Positions 37,313-45,980 of a stretch of 64,000 nt of DNA are shown here, in pieces; position 1 is the stretch's first letter; each line of letters begins with the position of its first letter. Position numbers and translations under genes: made by a program. Origin of the DNA: Caldicellulosiruptor owensensis OL (GTDB taxonomy: Bacteria > Bacillota > Thermoanaerobacteria > Caldicellulosiruptorales > Caldicellulosiruptoraceae); the NCBI RefSeq assembly GCF_000166335.1, contig NC_014657.1, positions 1,108,501 to 1,172,500 of the forward strand, in the 5' to 3' direction. The notes below the pieces were generated by a model, which had not been told where the DNA came from, made no database searches, and was given only the letters and a program-made list of their open reading frames with translations.

Positions 37313-37367
37313 AATACCATAATCCTGAGGTAGTGTTTTTGAGCCTGGTTTGAGGGGAGGGAGATTG

Positions 37368-37544
37368 ATGTCAGAAGTAAGAGTGGGTGAGAACGAATCA
37401 CTCGATAGTGCCCTCAGAAGATTTAAAAAGAAATGTGCAGAAGCTGGGGTTTTAGCTGAGCTCAGGAAAAGAGAGCACTATGAAAGCCCAAGCGTTAGAA
37501 GAAAGAAAAAATCAGAAGCTGCACGTAGGAGAAAGCGCAGATAA
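37368..37544 (+). CDS. rpsU: Ribosomal protein bS21
   Basis: A 58-residue small-subunit protein with [20 protein letters not shown] and the strongly basic C-terminus [18 protein letters not shown] 37368 is preferred over an in-frame ATG-like start at 37350 because of the GGGGAGGGAG ribosome site. It is followed by yqeY, the classical Firmicute pair. Confidence 0.95.
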
Positions 37545-37563
37545 GGAGTAGGAGGCGTTTTTG

Positions 37564-38025
37564 TTGAGTCTCAAAGATAAGCTCCTTGAAGATTATAAAA
37601 CTGCTATGAAAGAAAAGGATGTTGTCAGAAAAAATGTTGTTGGTATGGTGAGAGCTGCTATATTGCAGTTTGAAAAGGACAACAAGGTGGTTCTTGACGA
37701 CAATGGTGTGCTGAGTGTCATTGCGAAGGAGATTAAGAAGAGAAAAGACAGTTTACCTGAATATATAAAAAGTGGCAGACAGGATTTGATTGATGAGTTG
37801 AACAAAGAGATTGAAATTTTGACTTCTTATCTTCCACCTATGTTAAGCGAGGAAGAAATAGAACAGATTGTAAAAGAAACAATAGAAATTGTAAAACCGA
37901 CTGGAATGAAAGATATGGGAAAGGTTATGCAAGAGGTTATGAAAAAGGTAAGTGGAAGGGCAGAAGGAAAAGTAGTAAGTGAGATTGTTAAAAAATTTTT
38001 ATCAAGGGATAAGGGAATAGAATAA
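37564..38025 (+). CDS. yqeY: GatB/YqeY domain protein
   Basis: The 153-residue protein corresponds to the YqeY family, related to the tail of the amidotransferase subunit GatB. Conserved segments are KDKLLEDYKTAMKEKD, LEKD-like IAKEIKKRKDSLPEY, LTSYLPPMLSEEEI and GMKDMGKVMQEVMKKVSGRAEG. It may bind tRNA, but its role is not established. TTG 37564 has GGAGG 8 nt upstream; TTG 37561 is possible. A terminator follows. Confidence 0.9.
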   Translation: MSLKDKLLEDYKTAMKEKDVVRKNVVGMVRAAILQFEKDNKVVLDDNGVLSVIAKEIKKRKDSLPEYIKSGRQDLIDELNKEIEILTSYLPPMLSEEEIEQIVKETIEIVKPTGMKDMGKVMQEVMKKVSGRAEGKVVSEIVKKFLSRDKGIE

Positions 38026-38033
38026 TTAAAGAT

Positions 38034-38073
38034 AAAAAAGTGACCTTCTGGAAATGAGAGGGTCACTTTTTTG
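38034..38073 (+). terminator. Rho-independent terminator after yqeY
   Basis: AAAAAAGTGACC (38034-38045) and GGTCACTTTTTT (38061-38072) form a perfect 12-bp stem ending in a T run. It closes the rpsU-yqeY unit. Confidence 0.88.
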
Positions 38074-38145
38074 TTTTGGATAAGTTATAAAAGAATTACA
38101 GGAAAAATAAAATAGATGTGAATCCTAATTTTTTAAAAAGCCTTT

Positions 38146-38442
38146 ATGATAAAGAGGTCGAAGAGAGATCTAAAACAGATTGCTTTATTATCTCAACTTC
38201 CACCAGAAGTGATAACAGACCAGCCGAGGATTACTATTATAGGCGATTTTGAGATTGTGATTGAAAATCACAAAGGACTTATCGGGTATGAGGATACACT
38301 TGTTAAGATAAACACAAATGTTTCTCCTCTTTTAATTGAGGGTAATAAACTTGTAATTGAGAGGATGGACAATGAAATAATTGTTGTAAGAGGAGAGATA
38401 AGATCACTTAAATATTTTCCAGAATCAGACTGGGAGAAGTGA
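38146..38442 (+). CDS. yqfC: YqfC-type sporulation protein
   Basis: The 98-residue protein carries the YqfC pattern: LPPEVITDQPRITIIGD, then IENHKGLIGYED and IRSLKYFPE near the end. YqfC belongs to the mother-cell sporulation set in Bacillus and Clostridia. No convincing ribosome site precedes the ATG, so the start is less certain. It lies 7 nt before yqfD, the universal arrangement. Confidence 0.87.
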   Translation: MIKRSKRDLKQIALLSQLPPEVITDQPRITIIGDFEIVIENHKGLIGYEDTLVKINTNVSPLLIEGNKLVIERMDNEIIVVRGEIRSLKYFPESDWEK

Positions 38443-38449
38443 TTAAAGA

Positions 38450-39595
38450 ATGTGCGCTGGTAAACTAATATTAAAAGTAGATGGAGAAAATTTTGGCAAA
38501 TTTTTAAATATACTTGTTTTCAATAAAATTTTGTTGAAACTGTACTCCAAGCAAAACAACTCTATTATTATAAGCGTTTCAACTGAGGATTTTAGAAAAG
38601 TAACAAAGATAGCAAAAAGAACAAATTGCAAAGTAAGTATTTTAGAGAAAAAGGGAATATATTTTTATTTAAAACAAATAACGCTGTATAAAATAGCAAC
38701 AGTTGTGCTATGTATACTTTTTTTAATAATTTTTTATCAATTCATTTTTGACATAGTTTTTATAAACCATGGGTCTGCAAACGTATTGTTAAATAAAAAA
38801 ATAAAAGAAAAACTTTACCAGTATAATGTAAAGCCTTTTATGCTAAAAAATAAAATTGATGAGAAAAGAATTGAGACCAAGCTTCTTGCTGATTTGAATA
38901 ATTTGATGTGGGTTAAGGTCAAAAAAGAAGGTGCTCGCTTGTTTGTGGAATATGTAGATAGAGAAACAGAGCAAATAAAGAGTGAAAAAGGAAGGATATT
39001 TGCAGGAAGTAGTGGTATTATTAAAAAAATAATACTAAAATCAGGGAATTTGCTTGTTAAAGAAGGTGATACGGTAGTTTCTGGTCAGCTTCTTGTGGAT
39101 AATAGAGTAATTTCTAAAGATGGAATTGAATATTTTGAGGATGCCAACGCTCAGATTGAAGCAATAACATTTTATAATGTTTCTACAAGTTTTTACTTAC
39201 CTTTATATCAAAAAGAGTACATTTCAAAAACTACTCTTCCGTATATAGTAGTAGGAAACCATGAAATTAAACTCAAAAATATGGTTACTAAAAACGAGAA
39301 TTGTGATAAAATTAAAATAAAAGAGTATAAACTTTCTCCTTTGCCCATTAAGGTGGAAGTATATGAAATCAAAAGATACAAATTAAAAAAATTTGTTCCT
39401 ACATTAGAACAGATAAAAGAGAGGGCTCAGAAAGAATGTGATATTAAGTTTGCACTCCTTACAAAGAACAAGAAAATTTTGAATGTTTTGTCAACGCGAA
39501 CATATATTAAAATTAAAAAAGAAAAAAGTGAGATAAAACAGATTGAATGCAAAAGAGATTACGAATGTTTGGAAGAGATTAGTATAAAAAAATAA
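38450..39595 (+). CDS. yqfD: YqfD-type stage IV sporulation membrane protein
   Basis: The 381-residue protein resembles YqfD. A cytoplasmic N-terminal domain of about 75 residues is followed by one membrane segment (about 82-103) and a large extracytoplasmic part with INHGSANVLLNKKIKEKL, DLNNLMWVKVKKEGARLFVEY and a GIIKKIILKSGNLLVKEGDTV stretch like a biotinyl-type hammerhead. It is expected to act in spore cortex or coat stages. It is an odd find if the organism does not form spores. Confidence 0.87.
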   Translation: MCAGKLILKVDGENFGKFLNILVFNKILLKLYSKQNNSIIISVSTEDFRKVTKIAKRTNCKVSILEKKGIYFYLKQITLYKIATVVLCILFLIIFYQFIFDIVFINHGSANVLLNKKIKEKLYQYNVKPFMLKNKIDEKRIETKLLADLNNLMWVKVKKEGARLFVEYVDRETEQIKSEKGRIFAGSSGIIKKIILKSGNLLVKEGDTVVSGQLLVDNRVISKDGIEYFEDANAQIEAITFYNVSTSFYLPLYQKEYISKTTLPYIVVGNHEIKLKNMVTKNENCDKIKIKEYKLSPLPIKVEVYEIKRYKLKKFVPTLEQIKERAQKECDIKFALLTKNKKILNVLSTRTYIKIKKEKSEIKQIECKRDYECLEEISIKK

Positions 39596-39617
39596 AACCG
39601 TAGGAGGGTAGGAATAT

Positions 39618-40595
39618 TTGGAAGAAAGACTTATTTCAACTGTAAATATTGAAGATACTCAAGAACTCTGGAATATCTTTGGAGAGTTTGATTCCAAGGT
39701 AAGGACATTAGAAGAGCTTTTGAATGTAAATATTGTCTTTAGAGACAACAGCATAAAAATTATAGGCAGCAGTCCAGAAAATATAAATAAGGCTGAAAAG
39801 ACAATAAAAATATTACATGACATGGAGAAGAAAAAATTAGATATTGATGAACATACCATCCGCTATATAGTAGAGACCTTAGAAAATGAAGAGATAAGAA
39901 GCTTAGAAAACGATGTTATCTTTATAACTCATAGAGGCAAACAGGTAAAACCTAAAACCCTTGGACAAAAACGATATATAAGTGCAATTATGAACAATAC
40001 TATTGTTTTTGGCATTGGACCTGCCGGTACCGGAAAGACTTATTTGGCTATGGCAATGGCTGTTCACTACCTTAAAAAGAAAGAGGTAAGCAAGATTATT
40101 CTCACAAGACCAGCTGTTGAGGCAGGAGAAAAATTAGGTTTTTTGCCGGGAGATTTGCAAACAAAGGTAGACCCTTATTTAAGACCAATTTATGATGCGC
40201 TGCACGACCTAATCGGCACAGAAACATATCAAAGATATATGGAAAGAGGAGTAATTGAAGTTGCACCGCTTGCGTACATGCGTGGGAGAACCTTAGATGA
40301 TGCTTTTATAATCCTGGACGAAGCTCAAAATACAACTTCAGAGCAGATGAAGATGTTTTTGACAAGGCTTGGTTTTGGTTCAAAAGCAGTGGTGACTGGT
40401 GATATTACTCAAATTGACTTGCCAAGCGGCGTAGAGTCGGGTCTTGTCCAGGTAACAAAGATACTGAGGGATATTGAAGGAATAGAATTTGTGTTTTTGA
40501 CATATCAGGATGTTGTTCGTCATCAGCTGGTTCAGAAAATTATAAATGCTTACAACAGGTACGAAGAAAAACGAAAGGAGAAACAAAAGGTATAG
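39618..40595 (+). CDS. phoH: PhoH-like ATPase
   Basis: A 325-residue P-loop ATPase with the Walker A motif GPAGTGKTYLAMA (about residues 134-146) and Walker B FIILDEAQNTT. An N-terminal KH-like domain precedes the ATPase core (about residues 15-75). PhoH proteins are thought to act in RNA metabolism together with YbeY, encoded two genes later. The start is TTG behind GGAGGGTAGG. Confidence 0.92.
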   Translation: MEERLISTVNIEDTQELWNIFGEFDSKVRTLEELLNVNIVFRDNSIKIIGSSPENINKAEKTIKILHDMEKKKLDIDEHTIRYIVETLENEEIRSLENDVIFITHRGKQVKPKTLGQKRYISAIMNNTIVFGIGPAGTGKTYLAMAMAVHYLKKKEVSKIILTRPAVEAGEKLGFLPGDLQTKVDPYLRPIYDALHDLIGTETYQRYMERGVIEVAPLAYMRGRTLDDAFIILDEAQNTTSEQMKMFLTRLGFGSKAVVTGDITQIDLPSGVESGLVQVTKILRDIEGIEFVFLTYQDVVRHQLVQKIINAYNRYEEKRKEKQKV

Positions 40596-40597
40596 AT

Positions 40598-42109
40598 ATG
40601 TTTAAAAACTTTGGACGATGGCAAGAAAGAAAGAGAATATATTTGTACCGATTTGTTCTTTTTTGCTCGTTTTTTGTAACCTCATTGCTCCTTATAGCAC
40701 TGTCAAAGAAAAGAGAAACGCCCATAATTTTAGATAAAGTTTTTCGGTTTTTTAATTTTGAGGGCAAATACTCTAATTTTAAAACAGCAAGCGATTTGTC
40801 AGCAGCTATTTTATTGATTTTAATACTTTCTCTCATAATGGGAGTGTACTTTTATCTTTTTGAAAGAAAATTTATAGACAGCTGCAGGGATATGGCAACA
40901 GCAAGTGCTATTATAGTTTTAAATCTGCTATTAATAAAATTTCTTCTTCCCATACCAACATTTGCTGTACCGGTATTTGTAGGGGTTATTTTGATTTCTC
41001 TTTTGATTGACGTTAGAGTTTCAATTATTTTTAATATGGTACTCTCAATAGTATCACTGCTAATTGTGGGGACAGATAATCTCAGTTTCGCTCTTTATCT
41101 TTTTGTAGCAGGAAGTTTATGTGCAATTGTATCACACAGTATTCATAACAGATTGCAATTTATATCTCATGGATTTTTGGCGAGCTTAATATCCTTACTT
41201 TTTGTTTTATCAGCCGAACTGGTATTTAAAATAAATGACGCTGAGGTGTTGACCGCTTCAGTAAACTCTTTTATTGGAACAGCACTTTCGTTTGTTATTG
41301 CATATGGAACTTTACCTGTGTGGGAATACTTGTTTGATTTTACAACTCCGATTAGACTTATGGAGCTTTCTAATCCCAACCATCCGCTGTTAAAAAGACT
41401 CTTATTTGAAGCGCCAGGAACTTACCACCATAGTTTAATAGTTGGAAATTTAGCTGAGATTGCATGTGAGGCGGTTGGAGGCAATTACCTTCTTGCCCGC
41501 ATAGGTGCTTATTATCACGACATAGGAAAACTAAAAAGACCCTTTTATTTTAAAGAAAACCAGATTATTGAAGAAGACCCACATAACAGGATAACTCCTA
41601 CCCTCTCAGCTCTTATAATAATCTCACACACAAAAGATGGGGTAGAGATTGGAAAGGAATACAGGCTGCCGAGGCAGGTTCTTGACATTATAAAACAGCA
41701 TCATGGGACTACTAAGGTAGCGTTTTTTTATGGAAAAGCACTCAACCAAAATCAACAAGTAAGTGAAGAAAAATTTAGATATGATGGACCTATTCCTCAA
41801 AGTAAAGAAGCTGCAATTGTGATGTTGGCTGACTCTGTTGAGGCAGCTGTCAGGGCTCTTTCTTCTCCGACCCCTCAGCTAATTGAGGCTACCATAAGAA
41901 ATGTTATACAAGAAAAGCTTCTGGATGGGCAGCTAAATAGCAGTGATTTGACGTTTAGAGAGCTGGAGGTTATATCTGAAAGTTTCGTCAAAGTTTTAAC
42001 TGGTGTTTTTCACAAGAGGGTTAGTTATAATATCTTTGAGGATTCTTCAAACAAAGAAGATGAGGTGATGGTAAAAAGTGAAAATATTCATTCAAAATCA
42101 GCAGGATAA
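40598..42109 (+). CDS. PgpH-like 7TM-HD cyclic-di-AMP phosphodiesterase, lacking the extracellular domain
   Basis: The cytoplasmic HD domain is intact: APGTYHHSLIVGNLAE (about 272-287), YYHDIGKLKRPFYF with the HD pair near 305-307, and the later IKQHHGTTKVAFFY. It should hydrolyse c-di-AMP as PgpH does. It is unusual that the first membrane segment (about 18-38) is followed by only about 30 residues before the next helices (about 70-215). The family normally carries a 7TMR-HDED extracellular domain of about 200 residues or more there; full PgpH proteins are about 700 residues, this one 503. The downstream ybeY start overlaps by 32 nt. Confidence 0.85.
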   Translation: MFKNFGRWQERKRIYLYRFVLFCSFFVTSLLLIALSKKRETPIILDKVFRFFNFEGKYSNFKTASDLSAAILLILILSLIMGVYFYLFERKFIDSCRDMATASAIIVLNLLLIKFLLPIPTFAVPVFVGVILISLLIDVRVSIIFNMVLSIVSLLIVGTDNLSFALYLFVAGSLCAIVSHSIHNRLQFISHGFLASLISLLFVLSAELVFKINDAEVLTASVNSFIGTALSFVIAYGTLPVWEYLFDFTTPIRLMELSNPNHPLLKRLLFEAPGTYHHSLIVGNLAEIACEAVGGNYLLARIGAYYHDIGKLKRPFYFKENQIIEEDPHNRITPTLSALIIISHTKDGVEIGKEYRLPRQVLDIIKQHHGTTKVAFFYGKALNQNQQVSEEKFRYDGPIPQSKEAAIVMLADSVEAAVRALSSPTPQLIEATIRNVIQEKLLDGQLNSSDLTFRELEVISESFVKVLTGVFHKRVSYNIFEDSSNKEDEVMVKSENIHSKSAG

Positions 42110-42554
42110 GGTTGATGTTGCTGAACACATCTCAAAGATAATTGAGGCTTCGGTTGCAAATACCATTAAGATTTTTTTGCAGGAAGAAAATTTTGAAGTC
42201 AGTGTACTCATAGTTGATAACAACTTAATAAAAGAGTTAAATAGAAAATACAGAAATATTAACAAAGAGACAGATGTACTATCATTTCCTATATTTGAAT
42301 TCAAAAATGGACAATTACAGGAAGATATAGTAATTGTTGAGGATGAAATTCCCCTTGGGGATATTGTAATTTCTATCGAAAAGGCACTGCAGCAGGCGGA
42401 AGAATTTGGTCACTCGTTGGAAAGAGAAGTTGCATATTTAACTGTGCATTCTGTTTTGCATCTTTTAGGTTTTGACCACATAGAAGAAGATGATAGAAAA
42501 GTAATGAGAAAATATGAAGAACAGATTTTAGATAGCATGGGGTTGACAAGATGA
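42078..42554 (+). CDS. ybeY: YbeY endoribonuclease / rRNA maturation factor
   Basis: The 158-residue metalloprotein has the zinc site HSVLHLLGFDH (about 123-133), and an N-terminal NRKYRNINKETDVLSFP that is typical of the family. YbeY acts in 16S rRNA 3' end maturation and ribosome quality control. The start is GTG 42078 with GAGGTGAT 8 nt upstream, inside the end of pgpH. The order phoH-pgpH-ybeY-dgkA is conserved in Firmicutes. Confidence 0.94.
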   Translation: MKIFIQNQQDKVDVAEHISKIIEASVANTIKIFLQEENFEVSVLIVDNNLIKELNRKYRNINKETDVLSFPIFEFKNGQLQEDIVIVEDEIPLGDIVISIEKALQQAEEFGHSLEREVAYLTVHSVLHLLGFDHIEEDDRKVMRKYEEQILDSMGLTR

Positions 42555-43249
42555 ACAAAAGAAGGACCCTGCTGGAGAGCTTTGACAATGCAATAAACGG
42601 TATAATAATAGCATTTAAAACCCAAAGAAATATGAAAATTCATTTTATAATAGCTTTTATAATTCTTTTTTTGACAATTGTTTTCAAATTGAACAAAATT
42701 GAAACGATATTGGTGTTGATCTGCGTCGGATTGGTTATAGCAACAGAGCTTATAAATACAGCAGTAGAAAATACCGTGGACCTTGTAGCAAAAGAATTTG
42801 AGCCGAAAGCAAAAATTGCAAAAGACGTAGCAGCGGGAGCTGTTTTGGTATCTGCACTGATGTCCTTGACTATAGGATATTTTCTTTTTTACGACAGAAT
42901 AAAGCTTCCTATAGAAATAACCCTTAAGCACATAAAGGGTATTTCTTTTCATGTAGTGTTCTTATCCCTTATAATTGTTGCAATGGTGATAATAGTTGTA
43001 AAAGCTGTAACAAATAGAAAAAAATTTATGCAAGGTGGAATGCCAAGTGGTCATACTGCTTTAGCTTTTGCTGCGGCAACTGCTATTTTAATGCTCACAA
43101 ACAACCTCATTATAGTGTCGCTTGCTGTTTTTATGGCTTTATTGGTACTTGAGAGCAGGATAGAAGCAAAGATTCACACAGTTTGGGAAACAATTGTAGG
43201 TGCACTTATTGGAATTCTTGTAACACTTTTAATATTCAAAATAAAGTGA
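42551..43249 (+). CDS. Fused undecaprenol/diacylglycerol kinase (DgkA) and PAP2 phosphatase
   Basis: The 232-residue membrane protein has two halves. Residues about 1-120 are DgkA-like: SFDNAINGIIIAFKTQRNMK and the active-site patch ATELINTAVENTVDL. Residues about 130-232 are PAP2-like: KAVTNRKKFMQGGMPSGHTALA (PSGH motif) in two parts and SRIEAKIHTVWETIVGALIG (SR...H motif). One half would phosphorylate a lipid alcohol and the other remove phosphate, suggesting a recycling module for undecaprenyl phosphate. The ATG overlaps the ybeY stop by 4 nt. Confidence 0.85.
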   Translation: MNKRRTLLESFDNAINGIIIAFKTQRNMKIHFIIAFIILFLTIVFKLNKIETILVLICVGLVIATELINTAVENTVDLVAKEFEPKAKIAKDVAAGAVLVSALMSLTIGYFLFYDRIKLPIEITLKHIKGISFHVVFLSLIIVAMVIIVVKAVTNRKKFMQGGMPSGHTALAFAAATAILMLTNNLIIVSLAVFMALLVLESRIEAKIHTVWETIVGALIGILVTLLIFKIK

Positions 43250-43262
43250 AAGAGGGACCTTT

Positions 43263-44333
43263 ATGAAATGCCAGAAAAGGCCTTGTTTAAAAAAGATTTT
43301 AACGCTTATAATAGTTGGAATACTATTTTTTTCTTTATCAGCGTGTGGTAAGAAAAATAGTCAAAAAGTTAATATCTCAAAAGCAGATAAAACTCTGCAA
43401 GCAGACAAAAAAGAAAAAGAGAAAAATGCTCAAACTGAACAATTTGACTATCTTTGCAAATTTACCGGAGAGGCCATTTACCAAAAAGATGAACATCAAG
43501 TAATAGCAGTTATGATTAATAATGAACCTGGAGCAATTCCTCAATCCTCATTAAATCAGGCTGAGTATCTTTATGAAGCTTTGATTGAAGGTGGAGCAAC
43601 ACGAATTATGGCAATATACCATCATACATATCCTAAGAAAGTAGGACCTATAAGAAGTGCAAGACCATATTTTATGCAAATAGCAAAGTCACTCAAAGCT
43701 TACTTTGTACACTGTGGTGGGAGTCCACAGGCTTATAGACTTTTTAATCAGAATTTTATACCTCATATCGATGCTATATATACAGATGGGGGAATTTTCT
43801 ACAGAACTTCGGACAGGAAAGCGCCACACAATCTCTATTCATCGATGGAAAAACTCATAGCCTTTTTTGATAGAAAAGGGTACAGGATACAAAAGACTTA
43901 TAAAACATATCCTTTAACAGATAATGTTGTTAATAAATGGAATTCTGAAAATTCAAAGATAAAGATTACTTTTTCAGGGTGGTATTATATTACTTATAAC
44001 TATGATTCTCAAAAAAAAGTTTACAAAAGATTTATTAAAGAAAAACCTCATCTTGACAAAGAAACAGGAGTTCAACTGACTGCTAAAAACTTGGTAATAA
44101 TAATTGCTCATTATGATACAATAAAAAACGATGACAAAGGTAGACAAGAAGTAGATTTTTCAAAAGGAAAAGGGTATGTTCTACAAATGGGGAAAACAAT
44201 TCCAATCACTTATGAATTTGATATGGAAAATTCATTTACACTAAAAGATGGAAGCGGTCAAGAAATTAAACTTTTGAAAGGAAATACATGGTTTGAAATT
44301 GTACCACAATACGGTAAAATTGTTATTGAATGA
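43263..44333 (+). CDS. yerB: YerB-like lipoprotein (DUF3048)
   Basis: A 356-residue secreted lipoprotein with a lipobox LSACGKK (Cys28) and a lysine-rich linker. The core shows VIAVMINNEPGAIPQSSLNQAEYLYEA in two parts, GATRIMAIYHHTYPKKVGPIRSARPYF and GGSPQAYRLF, all matching the DUF3048/YerB family. Function is unknown; YerB lies near pcrB-pcrA-ligA in Bacillus, whereas here it follows dgkA. ATG 43263 is 13 nt after the fusion gene. Confidence 0.85.
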   Translation: MKCQKRPCLKKILTLIIVGILFFSLSACGKKNSQKVNISKADKTLQADKKEKEKNAQTEQFDYLCKFTGEAIYQKDEHQVIAVMINNEPGAIPQSSLNQAEYLYEALIEGGATRIMAIYHHTYPKKVGPIRSARPYFMQIAKSLKAYFVHCGGSPQAYRLFNQNFIPHIDAIYTDGGIFYRTSDRKAPHNLYSSMEKLIAFFDRKGYRIQKTYKTYPLTDNVVNKWNSENSKIKITFSGWYYITYNYDSQKKVYKRFIKEKPHLDKETGVQLTAKNLVIIIAHYDTIKNDDKGRQEVDFSKGKGYVLQMGKTIPITYEFDMENSFTLKDGSGQEIKLLKGNTWFEIVPQYGKIVIE

Positions 44334-44349
44334 GAGGAGAGAAGAGGGT

Positions 44350-45972
44350 TTGAAAATAACATTTATTGGTGGTGCCCAGAGCGTAACAGGTTCATGTTTT
44401 CTTTTTGAATTTGAAGGGATAAAATTTCTGATAGATTGTGGTATGTTTCAAGGAGGTTTAACTGAAGAGCTGCTCAACTATGAAGCGTTTCCTTTTAATC
44501 CGTCAGAAATTAAGTTTGTTATTCTTTCTCATGCACATATTGACCATAGTGGAAGAATTCCCAAACTTTATAAGGATGGTTTTAGAGGAGTAATATACAC
44601 AACAGATGCAACAGTGGACCTGTGTAATATTATGTTGCCCGACAGTGCTCATATTCAGGAGAGCGAGATTGAATGGAAGAATAGAAAGAGAAAAAGAGAA
44701 GGTAAAGAACAATTAAAGCCGCTTTATACTTTAGAAGAGGCAGAAAATGTTCTCAAGCATTTTAGAGGTGTAAAATATGATCAAAAAGTTCAAATAAACA
44801 AAAATTTAAGTTTTGTATTTAAAGATGCAGGACACATGCTTGGTTCAGCAATAATTGAGTTATATATAACAGAAGATAGCAAAGAATATACGCTTGTTTT
44901 TTCTGGTGATTTAGGAAATAGAAATGTTCCTATTTTAAAAGACCCTACCATTATAGATGGTTGTGATTATCTGTTTATTGAAAGCACATATGGCAATAGA
45001 TTTCATGGTGATGTTGAAAACAAATCTAAAAAGCTTATAGACATAATTTGCACTACCATATCAAATGGGGGAAAGGTTATAATCCCTTCGTTCGCAGTTG
45101 GGAGAACGCAAGAGATATTATATGAAATTGCAAAAGAGATTGTGACCCATTCCGAAAAAGCCAAAGTTATAAGAGATGTAGAAATTTTTGTTGACAGTCC
45201 ACTTGCAACTTCTGCGACTGCCATCTATAAAAAACATATAGAGTATTTTGATGCAGAAGCAGCTATGTTCATAAAAAATGGTATATATCCTCTTGAACCA
45301 CCTAATTTGAGGTTTATAAAGTCTGTTGACGAATCCAAGTGGTTAAATGAGTACGACAAGAGCTGTATAATAATTTCTTCGAGCGGGATGTGCGAAGCAG
45401 GAAGAATAAAGCATCATCTTAAACATAATTTATGGAACGAGAAAAACACTGTGCTTTTTGTTGGATATCAGGCACCAAACACGCTTGGGAGAAAGCTTTT
45501 GGAGGGGCAGAAAAAGGTAAAGATATTTGGTGAGGAAGTAGAAGTAAAAGCCAAGATAGAGTATATTGAGGCTTATTCAGGGCATGCAGATAAAGGTGGT
45601 CTTTTTTCGTGGATAGAATATATGAGCGAAAAACCAAAGAAGATTTTTGTGGTCCACGGTGAAAAAGAGGTACAATTGGAGTTTGCAGAAGAACTAAAAA
45701 ACAGGTTTGGAGCAGATGTCATTGTTCCTGCCCGCGGCGAGATGTATGAAATTGGACCTGAATATGTTTTATCAAAAGAAAGGTTGTTCTCAGAACTTCC
45801 TTCCTTTATCAATCTTTCAATACTTGCTCAGATTGAGGATATTGAATATGAACTTAGCAGGTTGAAAGAAGGTATAAAAAACTCTGCTATTTCTTCAGAA
45901 AGGTTACTTGCTCTCAATTCAAATTTAGAAGAATTGAGGTATCTCCTCAATCTGGCTTTGAACGACTACTAA
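44350..45972 (+). CDS. Metallo-beta-lactamase/beta-CASP ribonuclease
   Basis: The enzyme resembles bacterial homologues of CPSF73/RNA-specific MBL nucleases. From TTG 44350 it has 540 residues: FIGGAQSVTGSCFLFEF at the start, the metal motif SHAHIDHSGRIP (about 60-71), DAGHMLGSAIIEL, FSGDLGNR, the beta-CASP part with IIPSFAVGRTQEILYE and ISSSGMCEAGRIKHHL, and SGHADKGGLFSWI then VVHGEKE. A C-terminal helical extension of about 80 residues is unusual. An upstream in-frame ATG at 44293 lies within yerB and is unlikely. Confidence 0.88.
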   Translation: MKITFIGGAQSVTGSCFLFEFEGIKFLIDCGMFQGGLTEELLNYEAFPFNPSEIKFVILSHAHIDHSGRIPKLYKDGFRGVIYTTDATVDLCNIMLPDSAHIQESEIEWKNRKRKREGKEQLKPLYTLEEAENVLKHFRGVKYDQKVQINKNLSFVFKDAGHMLGSAIIELYITEDSKEYTLVFSGDLGNRNVPILKDPTIIDGCDYLFIESTYGNRFHGDVENKSKKLIDIICTTISNGGKVIIPSFAVGRTQEILYEIAKEIVTHSEKAKVIRDVEIFVDSPLATSATAIYKKHIEYFDAEAAMFIKNGIYPLEPPNLRFIKSVDESKWLNEYDKSCIIISSSGMCEAGRIKHHLKHNLWNEKNTVLFVGYQAPNTLGRKLLEGQKKVKIFGEEVEVKAKIEYIEAYSGHADKGGLFSWIEYMSEKPKKIFVVHGEKEVQLEFAEELKNRFGADVIVPARGEMYEIGPEYVLSKERLFSELPSFINLSILAQIEDIEYELSRLKEGIKNSAISSERLLALNSNLEELRYLLNLALNDY

Positions 45973-45980
45973 AAAGATAT

